Below the pieces are notes generated by a model that did not search any database, was not told the DNA's origin, and saw only the letters and a program-made list of their open reading frames with translations. A program made the position numbers and the translations under genes. Below, piece by piece: positions 8,320-18,738 of a stretch of 64,000 nucleotides of DNA. The DNA is from Chitinophaga pinensis (GTDB lineage Bacteria > Bacteroidota > Bacteroidia > Chitinophagales > Chitinophagaceae). The stretch covers positions 1-64,000 of the forward strand of contig CAMCAY010000006.1 of NCBI GenBank assembly GCA_945872815.1, written 5' to 3'. Positions within the stretch are counted from its first letter, which is position 1, and every line of letters begins with the position of its first letter.

Positions 8320-9954
8320 TTAATTTTTTATTGGTGATGAAATCAAAGAAGGTTGATTTAATTGAAATTCACCTGCTGGCACATCAAAATAATCTACATA
8401 TTTATAATTAATTATACACGGTCTCACTTGTGGCAAAGTACTACCTGCTTCCAAATAACTAACCGGCAAATAAACCATACCATCATATCTTCCGCCACCC
8501 AAAGAAACATCCGCAGTTAAACCCCAACGCCTTGCGTCATAAAAAGCTGTACCACGCATAAAAAGAGCTACTCTTCTTTCCCTTCTCAATTCTTCATTTG
8601 CCTGTGAAACATCTAATCCGGTATTAGAAATAGAGGGGATATCAGCCTGCTGATAATTTCTGATATGGTCTATGATTAACAGTCCCTCTTCGATACTGCC
8701 TATGTTAATCAATGCCTCTGCTTTCATTAATTCATTTTCTTCGTAAGTTGAAGAAATTGCAACAGCGCCCTGATTGTTATTGGTAGCAAAGCTTCCTCCA
8801 TCTTCAATATTTTTAATTGTCCATCTGGTGCCAAATTGCAAACCTCTTCCCCTGATATTTGGAGGATATACTCCATTCATTGTAAAATTATTTTGAAGTC
8901 TTCGGTCGTTTTCATGAAACTCCTGCATTAATCTTTCGCTGACAAAAGTAAATTCCTGCATTGTTCCATTTAAAACAAATGGATGAAAATAACCGCCCGA
9001 CGCATCATTAGTTCCATCTACAGTCATACCCTGCATAAATACATGATCATTCGCTGAAACACCATTTTCAGTATATGAAAGAATATTGTTCCAGTCGGAT
9101 GCATTCATTTCTGAAATTTTTTTATTTACCAACAGATTTCTGGCTTTCAAGGTATTGATGATATGAATCCACATGTTCGGTTCAATTACATTTTCGGGTA
9201 AATTGTAGGAAGGGGTAATAGATTTGAATGTTTGAATGTACATTTCATCTGCAGATATACCGTCTAATGAAGATATAGCCAAATCAAAATTTGTGGTTGC
9301 TTCCAAAATAATTTTATCATGTGAAACATAGTCATTTGTTGTACTGCCCGCTTCATCTACTTTAAGACCTGCCAGATATATGGAACCTATTCTGCTGTAG
9401 GCAAAACCTTTCCACCAATAAGCCCAAGCTTTTAAAACTGCTTTTTTTGTATTTATTTCTGATAATGAACCTTGTAATGTAAGTGCAGGATTATTAATGG
9501 CTGTCAGCAATTGATTGGATTGGGTAATATAATTGTAAGCAAAATTCCATTCGTATAAAAAAACGTTTTGTTGTCCTGCTTCTCTGTTATTAAAACCCTG
9601 CAGAGATGTCAATTGACTGATTCCAAAAGGATTTATTACAGGAGCTGTTGACCCGGGGGGCTGAATGGAATAAACCTGATTAGCCCAACGAAATCCAAAA
9701 TTTCCATAAGGCGAAAATAATTCGTCTCCCATAAGACTATGTTGAGTCAAAGCAACCACGAAAAGGTTAACTTTTCCAATATTTTCAACATTTCCAAATT
9801 GCTTATTGATGATACCAAGTGCAAAACTTTTTATCCCGTTTTCAGTAGTGAGAGAATAAGAAGTTGGTGCATTTGAATTGATAATATTCAAGCTGCTTTT
9901 TTTACAGCCAATCAACAAAAAAGTAAAAACAATAAACGCAAAAAATTTATTCAT
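8320..9954 (-). CDS. RagB/SusD-family nutrient-uptake outer-membrane lipoprotein
   Basis: The 544-residue lipoprotein has lipobox LIGC at about residue 17 followed by KK, as in many surface-exposed Bacteroidetes lipoproteins. The helical TPR-like N-terminal half (KAWAYWWKGFAYSRIGSIYL) and the C-terminal segment LRRERRVALFMRGTAFYDAR match SusD-like proteins. SusD proteins cap the SusC barrel and capture the substrate before TonB-driven import. It follows the SusC gene with a 29-base gap. The substrate cannot be deduced, because no glycoside hydrolase, peptidase or sigma/anti-sigma pair is in the locus. Confidence 0.92.
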   Translation of the reverse strand: MNKFFAFIVFTFLLIGCKKSSLNIINSNAPTSYSLTTENGIKSFALGIINKQFGNVENIGKVNLFVVALTQHSLMGDELFSPYGNFGFRWANQVYSIQPPGSTAPVINPFGISQLTSLQGFNNREAGQQNVFLYEWNFAYNYITQSNQLLTAINNPALTLQGSLSEINTKKAVLKAWAYWWKGFAYSRIGSIYLAGLKVDEAGSTTNDYVSHDKIILEATTNFDLAISSLDGISADEMYIQTFKSITPSYNLPENVIEPNMWIHIINTLKARNLLVNKKISEMNASDWNNILSYTENGVSANDHVFMQGMTVDGTNDASGGYFHPFVLNGTMQEFTFVSERLMQEFHENDRRLQNNFTMNGVYPPNIRGRGLQFGTRWTIKNIEDGGSFATNNNQGAVAISSTYEENELMKAEALINIGSIEEGLLIIDHIRNYQQADIPSISNTGLDVSQANEELRRERRVALFMRGTAFYDARRWGLTADVSLGGGRYDGMVYLPVSYLEAGSTLPQVRPCIINYKYVDYFDVPAGEFQLNQPSLISSPIKN

Positions 9955-9983
9955 AAAAAATTTATTAACCCTAAATAGAATAA

Positions 9984-12900
9984 TTAAAGCCCCAAACTAA
10001 GTGTTATGATAAAAGACTTGAGATTGGGAACACCAAAATAATCCACTCCATTAATAGCACCTACACCAAATGACTCATGACCCTGTGAATCTCTTATACC
10101 TGTTGATTCGGGATCAAGACCTTTGTACTTTGTAATGGTAAATAGGTTTCTACCCGCAAGTATGATATTGGCTGATTTTAAAATTTTACGATAATACTTC
10201 TCATTAATTTTAAAAGAAAAAGAAATGTCTCTTAACCTCAACATAGAACCACTTTCAACAAAACAATCAACAGGACTGACGCTGTTGTACATGCTATTGT
10301 AATAATTAACATAGGCCCCGGTATTGCCTCCTATAGTAATTGCTTTATCATAATCTGCACTCAATCTATCTCTGTAAAGCCATTGACGAGTAAGGTTATA
10401 TATCTTGTTTCCATACTTCCAGTCAAATTGTAGATCTATATTAATGTTGTTATTCAATTTGATATGATTGATAAAACTCGCATTGAATTTAGGGAAAGCA
10501 GAACCTGTAACCGAGCGGTCATTAGAAGAGGTCAGCATTATTTTTTTAGAAATTTTATTTACCACCATACCATTAACTAATTCATAATTTGCTATGTCAG
10601 ATAGAGGTATATAACGAGTGCCATCAGTTTTTAACTGATTGATATCGGTCAAAGCAGCTTGGGAATAGAATGTCCCCAACTGCTGCCCTTGCTTCAAGGC
10701 AAAATTTCCTGAAACGATGTCAACTCCGTTTGCTATTTTATCGGCAACCACATTGAATTTTCCCAATCTGATTCCTGACGACCATAAAAAATTTCTCCGA
10801 TTGTAAACATCCGCATCAAGCGTAAGGTCAATGCCTTCACTGGAGAGATCCGTTAAATTATTGATCGCTTGTGAAAAGCCGGTAGAGGGGCTATTGTCAC
10901 CAAATTGATAAGCATCAAACACTTTTCTTTTCCAATAAGTGATAGTAACATTTGTTTTACCTGTGTTACTTTTACTGCTTGTTTTTAATGAAAAATCCAT
11001 GCCAATTTCAAGTTCATTACTGGTAGATAACTTCAACAAAGGATTTCTGCTTTGAGAAGGTGACGATATTCCCACTCCACCAACGCCAATTGCAGATACA
11101 TCATACACAAGTTGTCTTGCATAAGGCATAAAGGTGTAGGGTTGAATACCCGCCTGGCCAAATGCGGCTCTAATTTTCCAGTCTTTTAAAATATGGTTTT
11201 GAAATAATTCCGTGGGTCTAATAAAGAAATTTGCGTGATAAAATTGTTGTGCATTTTTAGCATCGCCAAACTCTGAAGAAAGATCTTTTCTGTATCCAAA
11301 ACCTACACCGGCAATATTGAAATAATCAAAACTCTGATTAACCAACATGCCGTAAGTAATAAACTGATCGTTATAATCGCCGCTTGTTTTTTGTAAAGCA
11401 GTATTGATATTATAGGGTGGAAAATCCTGAAAAATACTGCCTTGTGAAAAATAATTCCTATTGGAAAGATTACGCCAATCATAACAAAATTGAGTATAGG
11501 ATTGAATAGGCAACCGAAGATGAAAATCTTTTGAAAAGTCAAGTTTTACATTTGCAGACAATAAAGAATGTTGAAAAATAGATGAAGTAAAAGATTTCGT
11601 AACCGATCCTTTTACATTAGTTCCCCAATAAGCACTACTGCTTTGCGGAGCAGATGATTGATTTTTATAAAAATTATTAAAGTCTGTGTTGGTATATTCC
11701 AAACCATATTTATAATCAAACTCAGTATGAACGTTCGGCTGATAATTAATATCGAAATTCTGTATAATTCTAACTTGCTTAGAATCTCTTGATCTCCAGT
11801 CTTTTTCTGAAAGAGGATTCAAAGTGTTTTCGTTTAATTTAGGTTTAACAACGGTGTAACCTTTTGAATCCTTTGCAAAAAAATCGATATACCTCCAGGA
11901 ATTGGTAATATTAAACCTGTCTCCACCGGCCAAAAGATTTTCATCTGTGAAAATAATCTGATTATTGGATCTGATTCTAACAAATTTTGATGGATTAAAT
12001 CCGATATTACTTCCAATATTGGAGCGCTTAAATCCATTGTACAAAACATTTTGCTGATTTAATAATCCCAGGGAAAAACTATAATCCGCTTTGTTCCCTC
12101 CACCCATGATATTCAAATTGTTATTGGAGCTAATTGCAGTTCTATAAGTTTGGTCAACATGATCAAATGTTTTTTCTTTATAGATTTTGTTATTAACAAC
12201 ATCATCTCCCTCCATAAAAACAGGGTCCGGCCATGCATTGTTTATATCTGGTTGGATTCTTATACCTACAGAATTTACAATATACCCTTCCTGATCAGTC
12301 TCATAAGAATGTTTCTTAGCAATAAGATTCTTTCCATTTAGAATGTTATCTATTGTGATTTTAGATTGAAAAGAAATGGTTGGACTTTTATCTCTGTCTC
12401 CTTTTTTGGTAAACACCTGAATAACTCCATTTGCACCTTGTGCCCCATATAATGTGCCTCCGGCTGCGCCTTTAACAACTTCTACCTTTTCTATTGAATG
12501 TAAATCCAATCCATTCAATCCGCCGTGTATTTCTACTCCGTCAATCATTATTAGAGGTCCCGTTCCAGTAAGATCATTCAATCCTCTTAAAAAAATCTGG
12601 GAAGATGTACCCGGCAGTCCGCTAGTAAACTGAATATTTACACCTGATAATCTTCCCTGCAATGCTTGCTCAATACTTGCAAAAGCACTTTTGGGTGCTT
12701 CTTTCATATTAATGGAAGCAACATCAACTCCTAGCTTCTTTCTTGAAGTAGCTTTTCCAACACCTGTAACCACAACTTCTGTCATATTTGAAGTATCCAA
12801 TGACAACTCTATAGAAAGGAATGATTCTCCCTTGTATTTGATTTGTTTTGATAAATGATAAATATCAGAAACCATTATCATTCCTCCCGCATCAACCGAT

Positions 12901-13082
12901 ATTTGAAATTTACCATCTGGTGATGTAATGGTATTGTACTTTAGCCCCTTAACAAAAATCATAGCTCCCGAAATAGGAAGTTTGGTTTTTGCATCGTACA
13001 CAATCCCATTTACTTTCGATTGCCCATGAGTTATACAAGCAAATAAAAAAAGAAATCCAACAATCGCTATGCTCTTATTCAT
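9984..13082 (-). CDS. SusC/RagA-family TonB-linked outer-membrane protein
   Basis: At 1032 residues this is a full-length SusC-type transporter. After the signal peptide comes the carboxypeptidase-D-like regulatory domain (VNGIVYDAKTKLPISGAMI). The SusC plug follows, with TEVVVTGVGKA and FLRGLNDLTGTGPLIMIDGVE, and then a long beta-barrel ending in an aromatic-rich strand. It forms the outer-membrane import channel working with the SusD partner encoded 29 bases downstream, energised by TonB-ExbBD elsewhere. The N-terminus lacks the additional STN domain, so it is probably not a signalling transducer for an anti-sigma factor. Confidence 0.95.
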   Translation of the reverse strand: MNKSIAIVGFLFLFACITHGQSKVNGIVYDAKTKLPISGAMIFVKGLKYNTITSPDGKFQISVDAGGMIMVSDIYHLSKQIKYKGESFLSIELSLDTSNMTEVVVTGVGKATSRKKLGVDVASINMKEAPKSAFASIEQALQGRLSGVNIQFTSGLPGTSSQIFLRGLNDLTGTGPLIMIDGVEIHGGLNGLDLHSIEKVEVVKGAAGGTLYGAQGANGVIQVFTKKGDRDKSPTISFQSKITIDNILNGKNLIAKKHSYETDQEGYIVNSVGIRIQPDINNAWPDPVFMEGDDVVNNKIYKEKTFDHVDQTYRTAISSNNNLNIMGGGNKADYSFSLGLLNQQNVLYNGFKRSNIGSNIGFNPSKFVRIRSNNQIIFTDENLLAGGDRFNITNSWRYIDFFAKDSKGYTVVKPKLNENTLNPLSEKDWRSRDSKQVRIIQNFDINYQPNVHTEFDYKYGLEYTNTDFNNFYKNQSSAPQSSSAYWGTNVKGSVTKSFTSSIFQHSLLSANVKLDFSKDFHLRLPIQSYTQFCYDWRNLSNRNYFSQGSIFQDFPPYNINTALQKTSGDYNDQFITYGMLVNQSFDYFNIAGVGFGYRKDLSSEFGDAKNAQQFYHANFFIRPTELFQNHILKDWKIRAAFGQAGIQPYTFMPYARQLVYDVSAIGVGGVGISSPSQSRNPLLKLSTSNELEIGMDFSLKTSSKSNTGKTNVTITYWKRKVFDAYQFGDNSPSTGFSQAINNLTDLSSEGIDLTLDADVYNRRNFLWSSGIRLGKFNVVADKIANGVDIVSGNFALKQGQQLGTFYSQAALTDINQLKTDGTRYIPLSDIANYELVNGMVVNKISKKIMLTSSNDRSVTGSAFPKFNASFINHIKLNNNINIDLQFDWKYGNKIYNLTRQWLYRDRLSADYDKAITIGGNTGAYVNYYNSMYNSVSPVDCFVESGSMLRLRDISFSFKINEKYYRKILKSANIILAGRNLFTITKYKGLDPESTGIRDSQGHESFGVGAINGVDYFGVPNLKSFIITLSLGL

Positions 13083-13140
13083 ATTATTATTTATAATACT
13101 ACTAGGTATATAAAGTGATAACGTATTTTACTGATTTTTA

Positions 13141-15501
13141 TTATGTTTTAATGGTTTCTTTTTTTGAGTTATTAAAAATCAATAATAAAACAGGCAAAAA
13201 TATCAGATTGGTTATTGTTGCTGTAAACAAAGTAACAGATGTCAACCAGCCTAAAGCAAAAGTTCCACCAAACGTGCTTGCACAGAAAATAACGAATCCC
13301 GCAGTCAACACGAGAGAGGTATAAATTATACTCAATCCCGTCTGCTGAACAGTGCTTTTAACTGTTTTTTCAATGTCACCATCATTTTGTGGAAGCAGTT
13401 GTTTGTAATTAACCAAAAAGCGTATTGTAATATCAATTGCGATACCCAATGCAACGCTAAAAACTAGAACGGTAGAGGGTTTCAATGGCACTCCTGCCCA
13501 CCCCATTACTCCGGCTGTAACAAGTAAAGGAATGATATTGGGCAGCAAAGAACAAATCAATATACGAATAGATTTAAAAAGATAAAGCATACACAGAGCA
13601 ATAAGTAAAAATGCCCACAAAATACTTTCTTTGAGTCCGTTGATGATAAACCTGCTGCCTTCCAAAAAAGTAATACTGGTACCTGTTAAAGAAACTTTAT
13701 AATTTGATGTATCAAATAACCGATTCGATTCGTTTTGAATATCATTGAGGACGGAGGGCAATTTTTCTGTTCCTACATCCGCCATACTGACACTGATTCG
13801 AGTATATCTTTTGCCAGTATCCATGAATGAGTTCAACATTTTTGAAAAATTGTTTCCATTTTTCTCCTTCTTAGATGGTTTTAAATACTCCCCCACAAAT
13901 GCACCATCAAAAGAATTGGGCATCAGGTATTGAGAACTATCATTCTCATAAAATGCCTGCTTGGCAAACTTTAATCCCTCTGCTATAGAAAGTGGACGAT
14001 TCATTTCGGGCTTAGCAGAAATATAAGATGACATAGAATCTACTTTTTCGAAAACTGACAATGATTTCATTCCTGATAATCCGTAACGCTTTTTGCTATC
14101 AACAACAATTTCCAATGGCATAATGCCCTTGAAATTTTTTTCGAAAAATTTTAAATCTGTATAAATTTTATCCGATTTTGGAAGATCATCAACTATATAG
14201 GCTACAGATTTTAATTTAAACATACCAATTCCAGAAAATAAAACCACTACGCCAGTAATAGCAATAATTGATTTTCGATGTCCAAAGACCCAAATTTCAA
14301 CCTTACTCAATAAGAGTCCAATCCATTTATTATCTAAATATTTTAACTGGGTTTTATTGGGGGATGGTAAATAACTCAAAACAGCAGGAAGCATGATGAA
14401 AGAAATAATAAATATCAACATGATACTGATCCCAGAAATAACACCAAACTCCTTCAAAATGGGACTTTTTGTAAGGGCAAATACTGCAAACCCAATTGCG
14501 GCAGTGATATTGCAAAATAATGTGACAACTCCCATTTTGCTAACCATGTCCAATAGCGCATTTGACTTTCTGTTTTTTTCAATTGGTTCATTAATATAGG
14601 AGCTATAACTGGTGTGGTATTTGTTTATAAAATATATACAATTAGGAATCCCAATAACCACGACTAAAGAAGGAATTAAAGCTGTCAGTAAAGTGATTTT
14701 ATAACCGAATAAATAAATAAGGGCTACAGTCCAAATCACTCCTATCAATACAACACCCATGGAAATCAAAGTAGTACTGAGAGATCGGAAAAACAAAAAT
14801 AATATCAATACACTCAAAGCAAGTGATGCAATAAGAAAAATACGCATCTCTTTCTGAATTCTTTCAGCAACAATTGTTCTTATTAGTGGAAGCCCACTCA
14901 GATGAACTTCATTTCCAGTAGATTTTTCATATAATCTTGCCGCTTCTATAATTCCATTAACAATTTCAACTCTTACAGGAGCACTTAATGAGTCCTTATT
15001 AATTCTGACAGCCATTAAATAGCTATTGGAGTCTGAATTGTACAACATTGATTTATAAAACGGAAGACTTTTGAAAACTTCAGAAGCATTATCAAGATCG
15101 GATTGATTGTTGTAATGATTTGCAAATATTTTATTTGTTTTCAGTTTTTCAGAAGCGCTATCTTTAGTTAAGATCAAAGAACTTGATACATCCAACACAT
15201 CTTCAACACATTTTACTTTTTTGATTTGATTGGCCATGCTTTGATAAGCGCTGAATTTTTTTAAATTAAAAAAGTCTTTTGACTGAAGGCCAATCACAAG
15301 CATATTTCCGTCATCTCCAAACAGTTTTTTAAATTCCAGGTATTCTTTGTATTTAGGATTGTCAATTGGAATGGCTTTGGAAAATTCATAACTGAGTTTA
15401 ACCTTTGAAGCAAAATAACCCATTACAATTGTAGTTACAAACAATAAGGCTAGTAATACTAACCTGTTTTTAAGAACAAATTTTGCCAATTGTTTCCACA
15501 T
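13141..15501 (-). CDS. RND-superfamily (MMPL-type) exporter
   Basis: I chose the ATG at 15499-15501 (MWKQLAKFVLKNRL), giving 786 residues; the upstream TTG at 15510 is less likely. Two repeats each have one transmembrane helix, a large extracytoplasmic loop and a bundle of five or six helices, as in the MMPL/hydrophobe-exporter branch of RND proteins. The segments LIPSLVVVIGIPNCIYFINKY and VLVFSVALGIAIDITIRFL resemble the helix-4 signatures. Substrates of this branch are often lipids or hopanoids, but none can be inferred here. It stands alone between the Sus locus and recO. Confidence 0.88.
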   Translation of the reverse strand: MWKQLAKFVLKNRLVLLALLFVTTIVMGYFASKVKLSYEFSKAIPIDNPKYKEYLEFKKLFGDDGNMLVIGLQSKDFFNLKKFSAYQSMANQIKKVKCVEDVLDVSSSLILTKDSASEKLKTNKIFANHYNNQSDLDNASEVFKSLPFYKSMLYNSDSNSYLMAVRINKDSLSAPVRVEIVNGIIEAARLYEKSTGNEVHLSGLPLIRTIVAERIQKEMRIFLIASLALSVLILFLFFRSLSTTLISMGVVLIGVIWTVALIYLFGYKITLLTALIPSLVVVIGIPNCIYFINKYHTSYSSYINEPIEKNRKSNALLDMVSKMGVVTLFCNITAAIGFAVFALTKSPILKEFGVISGISIMLIFIISFIMLPAVLSYLPSPNKTQLKYLDNKWIGLLLSKVEIWVFGHRKSIIAITGVVVLFSGIGMFKLKSVAYIVDDLPKSDKIYTDLKFFEKNFKGIMPLEIVVDSKKRYGLSGMKSLSVFEKVDSMSSYISAKPEMNRPLSIAEGLKFAKQAFYENDSSQYLMPNSFDGAFVGEYLKPSKKEKNGNNFSKMLNSFMDTGKRYTRISVSMADVGTEKLPSVLNDIQNESNRLFDTSNYKVSLTGTSITFLEGSRFIINGLKESILWAFLLIALCMLYLFKSIRILICSLLPNIIPLLVTAGVMGWAGVPLKPSTVLVFSVALGIAIDITIRFLVNYKQLLPQNDGDIEKTVKSTVQQTGLSIIYTSLVLTAGFVIFCASTFGGTFALGWLTSVTLFTATITNLIFLPVLLLIFNNSKKETIKT

Positions 15502-15601
15502 AAATTTCAAATAAATAGTGAGAAGTACATATAATTATTGTGCAAAGAAAGTTTATTTGCAAAATACAGCAATAACTAAATTGCAGTTTCGATAAAAATA
15601 A

Positions 15602-16348
15602 ATGATACACAAAACAACCGGTATAGTCATTAAAACAGTCAAATATGGAGAAACCAGTTTGATTGCGACCATATTTACGGAGCTTTTTGGTATGCAAACA
15701 TACATGATAAATGGCGCTAGAAAGCAACATGCTAAAAATGCAAAGTATATCATGCTCCAACCTGGAGCAATTCTTGATTTAGAAGTGTATCACAATGAAT
15801 TAAAAAATATTCAGCGAATCAAGGAGTGTAACTGGAAGATAATTTATGATGAAGTGATGACTGATGTTGTAAAAAATAGTATTGCAATTTACATGGTAGA
15901 ATTGTTGCATAAGCTTTTACGTCAACCAGGACCTAATATGGACCTTTATTATTTTTGTGAAGATGCATTCATTCATTTAGATAAATGCAACAAAAAAATA
16001 GCAGCCAACTTTGCATTATTTTTTTCATTGCAACTACCTACTTTTTTAGGATTTAAAATTCAAGATTTTCAATTGCAAAACAATTCCATTGAAATGCTTT
16101 ACTTTGATTTGAAAGAGGGTTCTTTTACAAATGACAAACCTCTTCATAGAAATTTTATTGAGGGAGAGCTTTCGATTTTGACATTTGAATTATTAAAAGT
16201 AATGCATCCCGACGAGCTGGATCAAATAAAACTGAACAAAGAAATCAGAAGAAATTTATTAAATGCCTATCAATTGTTTTACTCTCTGCATTTGGATGAA
16301 TCAATTCAATTGAGAAGTTTGAAGATATTGCAGGAAGTGCTTGAATGA
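15602..16348 (+). CDS. recO: DNA repair protein RecO
   Basis: This 248-residue protein has the N-terminal OB-fold signature of RecO (KTTGIVIKTVKYGETSLIATIF, then YMINGARK) and a helical C-terminal domain with FFSLQLPTFLGF. RecO acts with RecR to load RecA onto SSB-coated gapped DNA in the RecF pathway. The four-cysteine zinc finger found in some RecO proteins is not complete here (only a few scattered cysteines), as is common in Bacteroidetes. The gene is divergent from the RND exporter and convergent with the amidohydrolase gene. Confidence 0.9.
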   Translation: MIHKTTGIVIKTVKYGETSLIATIFTELFGMQTYMINGARKQHAKNAKYIMLQPGAILDLEVYHNELKNIQRIKECNWKIIYDEVMTDVVKNSIAIYMVELLHKLLRQPGPNMDLYYFCEDAFIHLDKCNKKIAANFALFFSLQLPTFLGFKIQDFQLQNNSIEMLYFDLKEGSFTNDKPLHRNFIEGELSILTFELLKVMHPDELDQIKLNKEIRRNLLNAYQLFYSLHLDESIQLRSLKILQEVLE

Positions 16349-16382
16349 AGCATAAATTTTTACTACCACTAAAATAATTGCA

Positions 16383-17585
16383 TCAAATCAAACGATCAAT
16401 TTTTTCTTCATTGATCAATATCATTCCGGGCTTTTTACCTTTTTCCAAACTACCATAAAGATGGTCAATTTTCAATGCCCTTGCTCCATTGATAGTAGCC
16501 CATTGCAGCATTTCCGTCACAGCAATATTGGGAAAATTTTTTTGTAATGTATTCATTTCAGCCAGAATAGACAATTCATTATTGGAGGCAAGACTATCTG
16601 TTCCCAACACAATATTGCAGTCATTTTTAAGGAGCATTTGCAAATCTGGTAGTTGGTTGGAAATATATTTATTTGCATTGGGACAAATACAAAAAAATAA
16701 GTTGGAATCATGTTCCTTGAAATGATTTTTGGCAAACAACAAATCCTCTTCAGACGTATCTACATTGTGTACTAAAATAAGCGGCTGATTAGAACTGAAA
16801 AAGGGCATAAAATACCTTATGCTACTTTTTTCATTTGGCTGAAAAAAATCAATGTTGATTTTCAGCTTTTCATACAGATGTAAAAAGGCGCCTTTTTTAA
16901 ATCTGAAAAAATCATTCTCGTCCGGTGTTTCCTGGTTGTGAATGGTCATTACATTGTTGCTCTGAAAATTTGCAATCAACTGAAGCAAGTCCTTTGAAAC
17001 AGAATAAGGAGCATGCGGAACAATAGAATTACTTTTTGAATAAGCAGTAAATTCATAAAAAATTATTTCTGCTTGTTCAAATCGCTTTTTCGCATGTTCC
17101 CCCAAAAATCCACTCACTTCAATAAAATTATGATAGTGTAGATTTGTTTTTGATTTTTGAGGAATCGTGTAATTGGTATTACAGATATCACCAACCGCTA
17201 CGATTCCGTTTTCAATCATTTGCTTTTCTGCGGCATTAATGGCAGAATAAACTGAATCATCATCGGCATCTCTTTTTTGTAATATTTGCGTAACAAAGTC
17301 AACTAAACCAGTTTTGGTAGGAATTACAGCCTTCATGTGAGAAAGCTCTAGATGACAATGGCAATTCACAAAACCGGGAGAAATCATACCATTAAATTGT
17401 TGAATATCTTCCCCGGCCTGATTTTTAGGCACTACGTCTATTATTTCCCCACATTCATCTGATATAATTACCGTATCAGAAGGCAATAGCTCATACCCGT
17501 TAAAAATCTTGTCTGATGTAAACTTTCTATACAATTTGATTGGTTGATATGATGTAAATTTGCACGCTCTTGAAATAGAATACAT
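16383..17585 (-). CDS. Amidohydrolase-family metal-dependent deaminase/hydrolase
   Basis: The frame is open to 17768, but that would cross into prfA on the other strand. I chose the ATG at 17583-17585, giving about 400 residues. Metal ligands expected for the superfamily are present in order: NCHCHLELSH (HxH), a histidine in TIHNQET, one in LVHNVDT, and the aspartate in LGTDSLAS. The C-terminal segment ATINGARALKIDHLYGSLEKG is typical of the S-adenosylhomocysteine/chlorohydrolase-type deaminases. The substrate is not certain; in this phylum such proteins are annotated only as amidohydrolases. The start is roughly 75 bases from prfA, with which it shares a divergent promoter region. Confidence 0.85.
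   Translation of the reverse strand: MYSISRACKFTSYQPIKLYRKFTSDKIFNGYELLPSDTVIISDECGEIIDVVPKNQAGEDIQQFNGMISPGFVNCHCHLELSHMKAVIPTKTGLVDFVTQILQKRDADDDSVYSAINAAEKQMIENGIVAVGDICNTNYTIPQKSKTNLHYHNFIEVSGFLGEHAKKRFEQAEIIFYEFTAYSKSNSIVPHAPYSVSKDLLQLIANFQSNNVMTIHNQETPDENDFFRFKKGAFLHLYEKLKINIDFFQPNEKSSIRYFMPFFSSNQPLILVHNVDTSEEDLLFAKNHFKEHDSNLFFCICPNANKYISNQLPDLQMLLKNDCNIVLGTDSLASNNELSILAEMNTLQKNFPNIAVTEMLQWATINGARALKIDHLYGSLEKGKKPGMILINEEKIDRLI
17555..17562 (+). promoter_or_regulatory. Putative -7 promoter box for prfA
   Basis: TAAATTTG fits the Bacteroidetes -7 consensus TAnnTTTG and is followed by GC. It would give a 5' leader of roughly 95 bases before prfA. It also lies just inside the start of the divergent amidohydrolase gene, which supports the shorter amidohydrolase start only weakly. 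Confidence 0.45.
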
Positions 17586-17661
17586 TTCCTGGACGATGCA
17601 AAAATGTTCAAATCGAAGGATATTCATAATTGATTCATCCTCGCAACAATAAAAATACAGC

Positions 17662-18726
17662 ATGTTAGACAAACTCGATGCGATAAAGGCAAAATTTGAT
17701 AATCTCGGTATAGCACTTACCAATCCGGAAATTGTAAGTGATAATAAAAAATTCAGTGCTCTAAGCAAAGAATATCGAAGTTTAGGTAAAATAGCGGATG
17801 TGCGAAATGCCTATGTTAAACTATTAGATGATATAGAGTTTAATAAAGAAGTGTTATATGCAGATGATGAGGAAATGAGAGAATTAGCCAAAACGGAGTT
17901 GCCGGCATTGGAAGAAAAAAAGGAACAAATTGAAAAAGAAATCAGAAATCTTTTAATTCCAAAAGACCCATACGATGAAAAGAATGCTATTTTGGAAATC
18001 AGGGCCGGTACCGGAGGAGATGAGGCCTCTCTTTTTGCAGGAAATTTACTTAGAATGTATTTGAAATATTGTGAAAAAAAGGGGTGGAAAACTGCCATAC
18101 TGAGTGAAAGTGAAGGAACAGTGGGTGGATATAAAGAAGTTCAGGTAGAAGTAATGGGTGATGATGTTTACGGCGTTTTGAAATTTGAAAGTGGAGTGCA
18201 TCGGGTTCAGCGTGTACCCGACACCGAAAGTAGCGGTCGTGTTCATACAAGTGCCGCTACGGTTGCTGTAATGCCTGAAGCTGATGAAGTAGATTTTGAA
18301 TTGAAAGAAAGTGATGTAAAGATGGAAACTGCACGAAGCGGCGGTGCGGGTGGACAAAACGTAAACAAAGTAGAAACAAAAGTGTTTCTTACTCACAAGC
18401 CCACAGGAATCGTTGTGGTTTGTCAAACTGAAAGAAGTCAGTTGGCCAACCGTGAAAAAGCCATGGATATGTTACGCACCAAATTATACGATGAAGAAGT
18501 GCGTAAAGCAGAAGAAGCTATTTCAAAACAACGGAAAAGCCTTGTAAGTACCGGAGACAGAAGTGCTAAAATCAGAACTTACAATTATCCTCAGGGTCGT
18601 GTAACCGACCATCGAATTGGCCTTACTGTTTACAATTTGGATTCTGTAATTAACGGAGAAATACAGGAGTTTATTGATGCTTTACAATTTGCTGAAAATG
18701 CAGAAAAACTGACAACCCAACAATAA
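17662..18726 (+). CDS. prfA: Peptide chain release factor 1
   Basis: The protein has 354 residues, normal for RF1. It carries the stop-codon recognition tripeptide of the RF1 type (PDT, residues 186-188, in the PxT context) rather than the SPF of RF2. The GGQ motif at residues 230-232 ([14 protein letters not shown]) triggers peptidyl-tRNA hydrolysis on the ribosome at UAA and UAG. The N-terminal coiled coil is intact. tatC follows after only 12 bases, so the two are probably co-transcribed. Confidence 0.97.
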   Translation: MLDKLDAIKAKFDNLGIALTNPEIVSDNKKFSALSKEYRSLGKIADVRNAYVKLLDDIEFNKEVLYADDEEMRELAKTELPALEEKKEQIEKEIRNLLIPKDPYDEKNAILEIRAGTGGDEASLFAGNLLRMYLKYCEKKGWKTAILSESEGTVGGYKEVQVEVMGDDVYGVLKFESGVHRVQRVPDTESSGRVHTSAATVAVMPEADEVDFELKESDVKMETARSGGAGGQNVNKVETKVFLTHKPTGIVVVCQTERSQLANREKAMDMLRTKLYDEEVRKAEEAISKQRKSLVSTGDRSAKIRTYNYPQGRVTDHRIGLTVYNLDSVINGEIQEFIDALQFAENAEKLTTQQ

Positions 18727-18738
18727 ATATAAAACACA

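Noticed and set aside
17586-17768. N-terminal extension of the amidohydrolase frame
   Set aside because: It would run over 100 bases into the divergent prfA gene and does not resemble the family.
18046-18426. 126-codon frame antisense to prfA
   Set aside because: Shadow of prfA, rich in Phe/Ser/His as expected of antisense AT-rich coding DNA.
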